Below are positions 1 to 13,400 of a stretch of DNA of 64,000 bases, piece after piece (the first letter of the stretch is position 1; every line of letters starts with the position of its first letter). The stretch is taken from assembly GCA_030562195.1 (NCBI GenBank), contig CM060199.1, positions 34,864,338 to 34,928,337 on the forward strand, in the 5' to 3' direction. The stretch comes from Nipponacmea schrenckii (taxonomy: Eukaryota; Mollusca; Gastropoda; Lottiidae). A model generated the notes under the pieces. That model saw nothing but the letters and a program-made list of their open reading frames with translations. It had not been told where the DNA came from and searched no databases. The position numbers and the translations under genes were made by a program.

Positions 1-247
1 TGCCGCAAATTACCATTCTTTGTCCTTCTGAAAACGTTCGTAATCTACAATGGCTTTGATGTGTCAATTCACGACATAAGCATTTCTCTATTGCTGACTG
101 CTCTCTAGTGAATCGCCAAACAACCTGTTTTGAGCTCTCGTTCACATGCAAACAACGGGAAGCCAAATGTTCACAAAAGAGACAAAACAAGAATCATTTT
201 TCGCAGAATTAACTTAAATTAGTGATATTACAATGCGTTTATTTCAG

Positions 248-1494
248 TTGGTGAAGCTCATTGTCAAGATCTAAGAGTCAATTCCTCCATTTCCGGTGTT
301 TCTTACATCGGTGATAAAGATGCAGGTACAGTCGTACCAGTTTATTGTGACATGATAGCTGAACCAAAGATAGGAATTATGGTGAGTCCAATCCCATTTT
401 TAGTCTCGAGATGTCAAAGTTCTTAAAGATCAAAATTAAGTTAGAGCGCAATTGACTTCTCGTATATCTCATTCTCATTAGATTTGTCTTTTTACTTTTG
501 AATATTGAGAGCGATCATTTTTCAATATAAGGGTTTATGAAGTCTATATCTATCTATATTTTTTTAGGAATTTCGATTGGGAGTAACAAATTACACTATC
601 CCTGCGTTTGAAGATTTTAATGTTTCACTAGATTATTTTGGATACAGCAAGGAGGATATGGAGAGGTTGATAGATGACTCATACTACTGTACACAGGAAA
701 TCTTTCTCGATTGTAATTCTGGAGCTTTAGATCTTAGTGGTACCAATGGTTGGTACTCTAGAGCTGGTGATCCACAAGATAGTTGGGGTGGAAATATAGG
801 AAGTAAGATTTGCAAAAAACTATGAACTTAAATGATCATGGACAAACATGTAGAAAATAACACAGTTTAATTGCTCTCAAAATACTGAACTCAAAATCAA
901 TTCTTTAGCCATTAAAGTGTTTTATATGTCTGTGTTGAAGTTTTTGATGTGCCAGCAATAAGTTTATACAATATTTCGTCAAGTCTAATTGAAATATATA
1001 CCTAACTTTCGTTCGTATCTTATTAGTTTCGTTTCGAATGTTTTATTAGCTATTGGCTTTGTACGTAACCACTACAGTTACGTACAACGCTAATAAAAAG
1101 GTACGAAACGAAACTAATACAAAACGAACGAAAGTTAGGTCTATATTTTAATTAGACTGTCTTTCATCTAATCCGGATTTGTGTAGCATATTATACTATC
1201 ATCGGTTTTTGATACGATACTCTCCTCCCTGATAATGCTTGGTTTGGGGAAATAGGGGCCGCTAAATTCAAATAAGTGATTACTGGAGTGATTTTATTTT
1301 AAAAACCCACATTGCTTGTATTTCAGAGACATTGAAATGTGAAGGTACCGGTGACAACTGTAATTGTCACGATGCCGGTCCTCAAACTGACGGGGGTATT
1401 TTGGGTGATAAAGCTCTATTGCCAATTTCTAGAGTCGTTCTTGGACAGCACTCGTCAGAGCGTATATTGAGGATTGAACCAGTTAAATGTTATG
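248..1494 (+). other. Fibrinogen-like domain copy 1 (CASPR type), three exons
   Basis: Exons 248-381, 568-802 and 1327-1494. The first part ends in VPVYCDM, like the PFxVYCDM core of fibrinogen-related domains. The last exon carries CNC, then [14 protein letters not shown] and a closing C, the same spacing as the CNCDAD..LPVTQ..GPLRC segment of contactin-associated proteins. This copy is the most divergent: the closing box reads EPVKC instead of GPLxC. Confidence 0.75.
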
Positions 1495-4400
1495 GTATGT
1501 TATCTCAAGTACATGTCGCTAAATTCTGTCGACCTTCTTCAAGGAAAACACTAAGTAAAATGTAATAAATTTTCATTTAGTACTGTGATGAAATTTGAAT
1601 AATAATCATTACATCAAGATCATGTTCGCTATTACCATTCTCTCGTTGATCCGGTACATTCTCTTTACTGGAACTGGGATACGAATGATATAGTTGAAAT
1701 TGAGAAACCAAATATGTTAAATGAAAATACGTCTCATTACACCATTTATTTCCAGAATTGCGTCCTGATTGCTACCAAATAATGAAGAGTGGCAACTTAA
1801 ACACACCATATTCTGCAAATCGTTATGTCATAGATCCAGATGGCCCTGATGGTGTTGATCCATTTGTAGTTACATGTGCATTCGACCATACCAACGACAA
1901 CGCCATAACTCAGGTACCTTCTTATACTGTTGGATAAACTTGCAAAAAAGCAATGTAATAGGTTAATCACTGCAATGTACAAAGCGGAGATCTTTTTTAT
2001 TTTCAAGCTGTCTTAACTAGCTTTTGCCGTAATAGATTTCTAATTGATATAATATAATAATATATTGTATATATATATAATAATTGGTGCAATATTTACA
2101 GATATCACTCTAGCCTGTCGGTAGTACATAATTGTTTATCTTCTATAAGTGGAGTTTGTGTTTTGTCTTTGACAAAATCATTAGAAAAATATAAGATTCC
2201 CAACTTATTTACTACAAGGCTTCACATTTAAAGACTCACCGAAGGTTATTAAATAAGTTACTTAAACGACCATAATTTATGTTAACATGACAAGTCATAT
2301 TTTTAAAACATATAAACAGGTTCCGGTACAAAGTGCTGCAAATAATCCAATCACTGGTAAAGTTACAGATTATGGATTTCCTGTTCCCATCATATATCAA
2401 GATGCTACATACGAACAAATCAATGTATTGGCTAACCAATCGCCGTTTTGCCATCAGGTATGTATAGGAAAACTGAATAGATCTTTAAGGCTAAATAACA
2501 CATGCATTAAAAATTTGTTTGAGAATGATATACATTATGCTCTAAAAGAAAGAACTTCTTTCCATCAGGGACGACACCTTTTTGAAAATAACTGTTAAGG
2601 ATTTGAATGAATGTAAAAAAAATCTCCTCTTTTTAACTTTCAATATTTTTACCATTACAACGCTTTGATTGTGTGAAGCAATTTGATTGGAACTTAATGT
2701 TATAATGAAATACCCTTTCTTCCAGGGCGTGGAGTACGAATGTTCCAAAGCCCCTATCAATGGATCTGTTGACTACCGACTATATGATGATACTATTGCC
2801 ACAGGATTTGGTACTGGATATGATACAAATTCTTCAGTTTGTCCTTGCTATGCTCTCGGATATTGCGATGGTTTCGCTTGTCGGTGCGATGAGAAACTTT
2901 CATCAACGCAAAGAGATGGTGGAGAAATTACAGACAAAAACAATTTACCAATAACAGTTGTTAATGTGGGCGGTCAAGTTGAGGGTGGAGCTACGGCTAA
3001 TGTTAAAGTAGATTCTGTCAGATGTGAAAAGAAGCCCATTGGTTTGTAACTTTGAAATACAAAGATTAGTAGGGGCGACATATGTTCGGCTTGGGTGTCA
3101 CTGAAATGTTGTTAAACTATATTGTATAAAATGTAAAATTAGTGACAAAATGAAAAAAAAAACTGATTAGAAAATCATAAGACAAAACAGGCCATTATAA
3201 ACATTCTCACTTGCAATTATAAGCAATTGTTCACATATTAATACAATGAGTAATAAGTGCAGTTGGGAATTTCAATGCTGGTCGGGATTTTTGACTGGCA
3301 TCACCTCCACTTTAACGGGGACCGAAAATTCATGATATTGTTATAAAAGAAGAAATTAAATTAGATGTAATTCGAAGTATGGGATAGATTCCTATTGAAA
3401 TTTGAAACCAAATGATTCGAGAAATAGATCTCTTTGACGTGCATTGGAACACAGCGTTCATATTGAGTGCAATTCAACCTCAGACACTAATTTCAATTAC
3501 AAGTACCGCTTCATACAAACTGACTGATCTGAGCATTCTAACCATATCTTTAAACATTATTTAATGTTTTACAGATTTACCTAAGAATTGTGAAGAGGCA
3601 AAGACAAAGGGCTTTCAAACAGGAGAAGTGATGATCTATCCATCCTCTTCATTAGATCCATTCTTTGTGTACTGTGATATGGAAATTAATCCAGGACATG
3701 GTAAGAGATCCAATCCTTATGGCTGACAAGAAGAGACCTGTATTCTTGTAGCACATAATCGATAATCTGTTATAATCGAAGTTTTATTCGATATTAGTTC
3801 TCGGTCTTTGGCGTTTGGTTTTCTCTTAAAAATGATATCGGCAATTTGAATCGTAAGCATCTTAAATTTCCTGAACACTTTTTGCTATACTATATATAAG
3901 TAAACAATATTTATTTACTGCGATGTCGGTTGTTCAGTACTTAAAGTAGAAGAACAAAAAAACAAAAATCTACCTTGTAGTTATTGACTTGCCGTAGAAT
4001 TCATATTAATTCACTGAATGAGAGTGAAATTTTTAAGTCAACTGCATAATATGGTTTGTTTTACTGTTACCCTAACGTTTATTCTTATGTGTTAAAAAGG
4101 TACTGCAGTCATCCTACCAGATATTGATCCGGATCAACCTGTAGCCTATGATGGAAATGCTGTAAATGTTCCTTATAAAGGATTAACAGATGCCCAGTTA
4201 CAAACCCTTGTTACTGCTTCTGCTAATTGTTATCAACCAGTTAGATATAATTGCAGGAAGACAAATGTAAGCCAAATTCAGTCAAATCTTCTAAGGGAGA
4301 CAATACACCAGATAAAAACATAAAAAGTGTATCAATCACGTTGAAACTGATAAAAGCATACCATTAGTGGTTGTTGCATTTGAGCTTTAATACTTAAACC

Positions 4401-7400
4401 TTTCGATTATTGTCAATATTATATTCAATTATTTATATACTTATTTTATATTTCATCTAATACAGTTTGTTGGAGGTGATAAATTTTCATGGACCAGTAT
4501 TGACGCCAGTGTGAACAAGTATTTCGGAACTGGATCAACTGGTGAGTGTACGTGTGGGAAAGAGAATCGGTGTGCTGGCAATGGAGATAGAATTGAAATG
4601 GAGGCGAGGTAATTGAATTATTGGTAGTAGTAGAAAAAGCTTTTCTACTACTATTGGTAACATATATAATGGACAACGAGCTGTTCATATAACTAGTTAT
4701 CGGGTGCTCAGAAATTTTAATTTAATTGGGTTTAGCTTGAAAAACAAACTGGACTTTTTGAAAAATTTGTAATAAAAGCGGGCAAGATGACCTCTTTGTT
4801 TTCTGTGGAGGAGTTTTTTTTTTTTTTTCTTGATTGTAAAGGTGCAGAACCGCAACAGAAAATCGATGCAGAAATAAGCACATCAATCCGAGGACATAAA
4901 TCATTGGATTTATGTGGTATCACTTTACGATAAGGAATAAGTAATACTGGTCAGTCGTATGACAAAACGTTATTCCTGTCTCTATACTTGATCGGTTACC
5001 AATTTTAGTGCCTCTATAAGTTGGTTGAACTAAAAGGATGTTTCTTCTATTTCAAGGAGCTTCAGTGGCTCAGTGCCTCCTCGCTCATTTAAGGACCTAG
5101 TGTGCAATCCCAGAAAAAAGTCTAGTTGAACTTTCAGATTTGAAAGATTTTAAAAGCCGGTTCCCCTTGTCAGTTATGCAGGCTGGAGGGGTGACCTGAA
5201 AAATAGTTTTGTTGTTTGAATTAAAATAATTTATTTGATATTCCATTCTAATAGTGCTGAAAATTATGTAACCAAAGTGACATAAAAATGATATGATTGT
5301 CTATATTGAATTATGTCGAACGCCGAGCATGACATCTTTAAATCGTAATGATCTATAAGATGGATTTGGATTATTGTTGTCTAAGACATCACAATGTATC
5401 AAATTCCTTTTTGTTTGTCTATAGAGATTGTAATTGTGATATGGGTGATGACGTTGATAGAATCGATTCTGGTGTTTTATCTGTGAAGGCTGATTTGCCG
5501 CTACGAAGTTACACCTTTTTACCAACTGGCATTGATGGATCGTCTGGCAATATTACTATCGGTCCTTTGTATTGTGGTCAAAATACAATTAGTAAGTTTA
5601 CTTTACAACATTGGCCTAATACACGATTAAATGGTACTGTATATTTGTCTTGAGCTTGCAGGCATATTTGTACGTCAAGCGTACTCGTGTTGTAAGTAAC
5701 ATTTCAAGAATAGGTTACGCCGAAATACATTTAATTTTGGTCAGAATTTCCATTAGAAATTTTTGAATTATTTTATTCCATTGGCTTACGTATTCAGACG
5801 TTATAAAGATAATGTTATCTCATTTACATGATTCTGTATCTTTGTTGCAGATCTTAATGAATGCGACCAGGGTTTCAATGACTGTCACAATCTTGCTACG
5901 TGTAGTGATGCAAATCCAGGCTTTACATGCAGTTGCACCGTAGGCAATCGAGGGATAGCTAAGCCACAACTTTTTGTAAACGGACGACAATGTTTTGGTA
6001 GGTGGTTCTTATTCTTTAAGAAATATTTCTAACTTATCATTTCAACAATAACGTATCGACTTAAAGATAGTTTAAAGTAAATAGTTCACCGTTTTCGTAC
6101 GCCAATCATATCTTGGGGCCAGATAATAATAATGGTGATCTATATCTTTGCCTTTCCATAACTTTTTTTAAAATTACATTGACGACGCATCTTTATTTTT
6201 CCGTCATAATGTAGAACGGTGAGAGGACTGGATAATCAATACTTGTCTATACATGCTTTTTTCGTATTATATTATGGGCGTTATCAACAATACAAACAAT
6301 TTTTTTGTACCCAAATTTTCAGTCAGTGAGTAAACTAAAAAAAAAATGAACAAGATCTTAAAGCTTCTTTTGTGTACTGTGAAGTTCTTGTCTTCAGCAC
6401 TTCAATACGTTGTAAGCAATGTTATGATATATGTTTTGCAAGCAATCTTTCACCAATCAATCTGTTTTCTGTTATAGATGACAACGAATGTGATTTTAAC
6501 CGATGTCCAGTAACATCTGTGTGCACTAATACTCCGGGTGATTTCTTATGCACATGTAATAAAGGATATGAAAAAATGGAAAAAACAGTTTGTCGAAGTA
6601 AGATTTGTTTTTGTCTTGGTAGAACTTGATTTAATAGGAGATGACGAGAAGCATGTGGCTGGTAGAATATCAGTAGCTTAAAAACTATTAGCGTTTGGCA
6701 GCATTATGGAGAATTTTATTCACCTTTGGATTAAGTAGCCGTTCCTACTATTGCATATTCACAATTACTTACTATGGAATCGATTAATCTTTCATTGAGA
6801 ACTTAAATAGCGATACATCCAATGAAATGCTATTAATATGAGCTCTATGGTCAAGGATACAAAAAAGTATTTGATATAGATATCATACATATTCATATCT
6901 GGCATTATTTAGAGTCTGACATTTACTCGCTGCATTTTTGAGTCTTAACAAATTGTCAGAAGCTTAATATTTTCAATGTTTTTGATATTCTTATCGCAGA
7001 TATCGACGAATGTGTGGAAGTACAATATCCTAATAACTGTGACGTTAATGCTAAATGTTTTGATACAGAAGGATCATTTTATTGTAAATGTAAACGTGGT
7101 TTCCGAGGTGAAGGTACAAATGGAACGTGTGAAGGTAAACTATTGCTTTTAAAAGTAATATAGATATAATAGAGTAATTGACTAAAGGTTTATACTCAAT
7201 AACGATTTAAGTAATATAGTAATTTCAAGAAACACACGCATCTATAAAACGATACATCCATAACACTGAGTAATTTTCTATAAAACTAAAAGTAATTTTT
7301 GAAAAACGCTCATTTTAAGCTTTTTTCGTAATAATTCTTTATTTGAATGGATTTATTGATACAGGTATTCTTTTAAGAATTAAGAATATATGGATGTACT

Positions 7401-10400
7401 ACCTCTGAATTTATTACATACTACGTTTCGAAACACATGCAGGTAACGTTATCAAGTAAAATGATTAACAATATATAACAGTGACAATATATATGAGATA
7501 CATCGAAGCCATTCAAAGGGTACAACAGAAAAACAATTAACAATGACCAAGCAGGGATTAAGATGAAGGCATGACAACAAGGGTAACAAAATCAAAACAA
7601 GCCAATTAGATAACTAACTAGATAACATGAGGTAATTAGAGCACTGAACTAGGAGTAATATTAAAACAACAGAGCACTGATGAATATGAATAACATAGAA
7701 ATAACAATAGTGAGTGGTATTATAACGAATTAAATAATAAATATAATAGATGTTAGGCATCGAATAAGTTGACCCAAATGTTTGGTAAAAAGTGACCAGT
7801 ACCCCTATTCAATTGAGGCTTAACTTTCAGTATTTCTAATGCTTCGCGGAGAACTCTGGACTTCCACTCTGGGAGATTATTGGCTAATATATCAGTTTTA
7901 TGCCATTGGATGTGATGTCCTGCTTTCTTGGCTAAGTGTTCTGCTATAGCTGACTTGTTTTTTTCTCGTTTGTTGACTGCTGCTTGGTGTTCTTAAATTC
8001 TGACTGAAATGGGTCTGGATGTCTCGCCAATATAAGTTTCATTACAGCTGCAGTGTATCTTATAGATGACACCTTTGGGTTCTGGCACAGGTTTGGAGAT
8101 GCGGCCATCAGCTTTGAGTAGGGTTTCAACGTGCTCCCGCTGCTAAAGATAACATCTGCCCCAAGTTGTGTGGATATATTAGCCAATAATCTCCCAGAGT
8201 GGAAGTCCAGAGTTCTCCGCGAAGCATTAGAAATACAGAAAGTGATTATTCATTTTGCATTACTCGTGTAAAGTCGAACTAATACAGCTCTAATATCAAC
8301 AACAAGTCTAAGTAGCTGAGTTTTCCTTCTTTGCTCCGGTGTGTAAAGGGTCGGGCACATTTTGTGTCTCGACGGCCCGATTAAGACCACCTAGGGATTA
8401 TTAGTTTCCTGATACACTCAGCTACTTGGACATATAATTATTGACTTGAGATATTTCATCAAATATCGGATGCGAGTAGATAAGATTATTGTACCATTTT
8501 TCTTTCGCCATTATACTAGTTGACAATTATAAATGAAGTAATCTGAAGAATTTTTGATTCTCTTCGGTTCTAGATTCATTTATCCTAAGTTTTTTTTCAA
8601 AAAAGTTTTCCATACTATTTGGAAAATTTTCAGAGACCTCAAAATTTTCAAAAACTTAAAAAATTTCAAAAAATCCAAAATTTTCAAAAAATTCAAAATT
8701 TTCAAAAAAATTCATAATTTCCAAAAAAAAATCAAAATTTTCAAACAAATTCAGAATTTTCAAACAAATTCAAAATTTTCAAAAAATTCAAAATTTTCAA
8801 AAAATTCAAAATTTTCAAAAAATTCAAAATTTTTCATTAAATTTCAATAATTTTATAAATTTTAAGAATCTGGAGAATTTGGATATCTTTTGAGATTTCA
8901 GAAATTTCTGAAATCTCAAAAGATATCCAAATTCTCCAGATTCTTAAGATTATGAGTAAACAAACTGAATAGTCATATACGTGTATATTTAAAAATATTC
9001 TTAAATCTTATACACTTCCTTTTTTTTATCTTTTTACCTCATTCACATAAAAAATATTTAAAAAAAAAATCATAGTATTACCTATATCACTTTTGATATA
9101 ATAGTAATAGTGACATCAGGGGATTTGAGAACTGGTTCAACCTAGGAAGCGGGGCAGAACCGTATAAAGGGGTAAGATACACTCTAGAGAGGGCTATGAA
9201 TATCCCTCTCTACAACAAACAACAAGGGACACGCATAACAATCTTCGGTGTCCCTTACGAAATGGACACAAAATATGTCTTGTCCAAGATTAATTCATAC
9301 TGTGTCGCCACAAAGATAATCCGTTGTACATATAGGGATCACCCCTTTATGTACAACGGAGTCTGTTTTGTCTATACACAAAAAGTTAATAGTCCCATAC
9401 CCTCTAACTTAACTATACAGGGGTGTAGATTGGGAGTGAGGTACGAGGGACAGCCCCTACCAGACAGGAAATGTTACATCTGTCAAACAGAAGGCCATAC
9501 TGCTAGGGACTGTCCAACTCGCCCCCCACCACCAATCTCACCCATCTCCGAAAAAGAGCAATCGGGTAATTTTCAAATCTATAACCCGCACAAGAAGTCC
9601 GCCACCCAAATTGCAAAAACGGTGAGCGATCTCCTTCATACAGTCAGGAAAACATCTACTCCCAATGTGTCCAACGTAAATAATCTGGACACACAGGCCA
9701 CTCCGGGTTGGGTACCGGATGAAGGCGAGTGGGAGAACTTAGATGAGACCGAATATGACAAAAGTAGGGAGGAGATCGCCCAGCGAACTTTTCTTATTGA
9801 AAGTACTGCCAGTGCCTCCCAAGCTAAAATAAAAGCCCCTATGGAAAAACGAGTTTTTCTTGAGGACACGCCCCTGTCCTCTCCATCTAACTCAAAAGAT
9901 CGAAAGAGAGATCGGGACAGGAGCAGCCTTCTAGAGGAACACAAAAAACCCAAAGTAGGCAGCCAAGACAAACTACCGCTCCACCAACTAAGTTCTAGTG
10001 TAGAACCCCCTAATACAAACACTAGGGGGAAGTCTACACATAAAAAGAACAAATAGATGTCATTTGATGACATACGTACAAAACACATACCAATACCAAC
10101 ACGTATACCATCGTCATTTTTTTCCCCATATAGTTCATTATGTTGTTCACAACATTAAATATATCGAGAGGTTTTACCACTAAAATACACAAAATTTTAA
10201 GAGAATATAAAACATCGGAGGTAATCAGGGAACAGGAATCATATCAGATGAGACACAAGCTGATGTTGAAGCTACCAGTCCTTACAGGCTGATTACCTCT
10301 AATGGGCCTGATCTTCGCACTAGAGGAGTTGCAATACTCTATAGGAAAGACCTGGAATTAGTTAATACCTATACAATACAAGAACGGGTCATAAGTGCGA

Positions 10401-13400
10401 AATTCAGGATTGAAAAGAAAACGTGTATGGAACTCGAGAATCCAGTAATATTGGTCTCGAGTTCTATACACAGCTATATCATCATCTCAAGGAAATATAC
10501 AATATCAATGACATCTATTTGTTCAACGGAGATTTTAATTTATACTACGACAGACTGGACAATAAAAACGGTCTACTCGACAACCAACCTGTAGGCATCA
10601 TAAACATGTTTAACAAAATAAAAACAGAATTTCTTTTAGTTGATGCCTACAGGCATAAGAACCCGAAGCGAAAAGTTTATACTATCCTTCGTGGTGAAAC
10701 AGGCACGCGAATAGACCGGATTTATGTGTCTCAGTCTGTCGTTAGTCAAGCCCGACGTATTTCACATTCCACCGTCTCCTACTCCGATCACAAATCGGTC
10801 CAGATTCAACTCCAGCTAGGATCAGATAGGTGGGGTAGGGGAAAGTGGAAGATGAATACGTCGGTGCTCCAGGAAGAGAGCTATATTCTACAGGTACGGA
10901 CTTTTTGGAGATACTGGCAGGAATCAAAACTTGAATATGATAGCCCGATACTCTGGTGGGAAGATGGGAAAAAAAATTAAGAATATTACAACTGCATATT
11001 CATATCATAGACATACTAAAATTAAAAATGAAATCCTTAAACTGGCGGAAGAAAAAACATATATAGAAAATAATCATGATATGAATATGCAGTATTATAA
11101 AGATAAAATAAATAATATAATAACACAGACTAAAAAATTAGAAAGTATATTAAATAAAGGTATTCTTATACGCTCTCGACTAACTTTCGAAGAAAGTGAT
11201 ATAGACAATATCCATATATTTAAAAAAGCTGAGATCGAGAATGGGATAAGCAAACAACTCGAGAGACTCGTCGATGACAGCGGAACAGTGAGGGAAGGCA
11301 GAGAAGAAATAATAGAAATTGTTGAGAAATTCTACTCCAAACTCTACTCTGCCGACCCTATACCCCAATCTGTCATCGACGAGTATCTCGATAATTCTAA
11401 TATCACACCTCTACCGCCGGCGGAGGCATCGGCCATAGATAATCAGATCATTTCTAAACAAGAAATATTAAAAGCACTACAAGAGTTTCAGAACGACAAG
11501 TCTCCTGGAATTGATGGCATCCCAAAGGAGTTTTATTTGAAATTCTGGGATGTCATCCAGGATGACTTGTCGGAAGTTATTAACAACATATTTCTTGAAG
11601 AACATCTGTCTGAAACCATTAGCACCTCAATAATATCTATTCATTACAAGAACAAGGGCTCAAGAAATGATCTGAAAAACTATCGGCCGATTTCTCTGCT
11701 GACGGTAGATTATAAAATAGTAGCAAAGGTGATAGCCAATAGGCTAAAACCTATCTTGAACTTACTCGTATATGATACTCAATCGGGAGCGGGCCAAGAT
11801 AAATCTATCATCAATAACCTGCTCTCGATTGACTACATATATGAGTATGTTACACAGAAAGACCTGGGGATGGCCTTGTTGGCCTACGACCAGGAAAAAG
11901 CTTTCGATAGGCTCAACAGGGCCTACCTCAGTACCCTTCTGGAAAGATTGGGGCTTCCATTTGGTATCACTAAATGGATCTCCATTCTCTATAGGGACCT
12001 TAGGGTGTATTGCGACGTGCGTGGAGCCTTCACAAACTGCTTCACTCTCGAAAGAGGAGTAAAACAAGGCTGCCCACTTTCGATGGCTCTATACGCACTC
12101 GCGATACACCCTTTGGCTCTCAACATCTCCAACAATCGATCCATCATAGGTATAGACATACCAAATTATCGCCGACAGGTAAAAACATTCCAACATGCAG
12201 ACGATTTGTCCGTTATCATAACTGATCCCATGTCCTTCTCCAGTCTTGATCAAGAATTAAGTAACTTTGAGAAGGCCTCGGGATCCAAGATAAATAAAAC
12301 GAAAACAGAAATATATACAACAGGGGCGATGTCTGCCCACGTACCAGACAAGGATTAAATGTACATCAAAACACATATTAAAATTTTAGGCATTTATTTT
12401 GGAAAAGACAGCCACGACTACAACTGGTATCGAATCCTTAATAAAAATTAGACGGACCATCATTAAATGGAAAAACCGTGCCTTAAAATTTAAAGAAAAA
12501 ATCAATATCCTTAATACTTACATTTTATCACTGGTCTGGTATGTCGGCAGAATAATCAAACCTAACAAAAAAATTTTAAAAGAGCTGAATCAGGTTATCT
12601 ACTCCTTCATCTGGGATGGAAAGAGTGAGTTGATAGCCCGAAACACCTTACAACTGCCGCTTGACGAGGGAGGGCTTGGAGTTTGTGATATACATCTCAA
12701 ACTCCAAGCCTTCGACCTCCAACAAATTAAATGGACCATAGGGGGAACAGATATCCATGGACATCTCTGCTATATTACTGGATGGGCCTTACTATTAGGG
12801 GGTTTGATATGGACAGAAGCTATTCTGTGACAACGTTTCAGGCACCAACAAAAATTACTGCAATAGCCTGTAACTTCAGGAAAACAAACTTTAATTGGCT
12901 GCTGCCCTTATATTCCAAAATAATATATCTTGAACTTATAAAGCTAAAAGAAATTATCACTACCATGCAGCAGCAATACCCACACATCAATTTCTCCTGC
13001 GTGTTCCAAAATCTCTGGAAGTCGAGTCTGAGTCAGGGGGAAAAGGAATTCCTTTTTCTCTTGATTCATTCTGCCCTCCCAACTCGACACTTCCTTTCCA
13101 AACGGAGCTCGCAAGAGATTGATACTAAGTGTGGGTTTTGCCACAAACATCCTGAAACGTTGTTACATCTTTTTGTGATGTGTGACTTTTTGTCACCATT
13201 ACGGAATAGCTTCTGCCATTTCATGTCAAACCCGTCCAGTTGCATGAATTTATTTGTTTCATGTCAGGGATTCACCACCAACTGTTCCCCCATATGTTCC
13301 ATTATTTCAATATTATCTGGACAAATCGATCTGCACCAAATCCTGTCGGTGATATAATTGATACTCTATTGTATCGATTGTTGGAGATATCACCTTTGCT

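Larger units (their letters stand above)
3575..5591 (+). other. Fibrinogen-like domain copy 3 (CASPR type), four exons
   Basis: Exons 3575-3700, 4100-4266, 4466-4608 and 5425-5591. The best of the three copies. It opens with NCEEAKTKG, has DPFFVYCDM, then [16 protein letters not shown] and KFSWTSID (like the hydrophobic W box of CASPR), [33 protein letters not shown] and [14 protein letters not shown] proteins carry the same series of boxes in the same order. Confidence 0.82.

Noticed and set aside
8554..8850. 98-residue Lys/Phe/Asn-rich frame
   Set aside because: It follows from the TTCAAAATT low-complexity repeat and has no splice or start support.
9636..10088. 150-residue minus-strand frame
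   Set aside because: Shadow of LINE ORF1, which has the recognisable zinc knuckle on the other strand.
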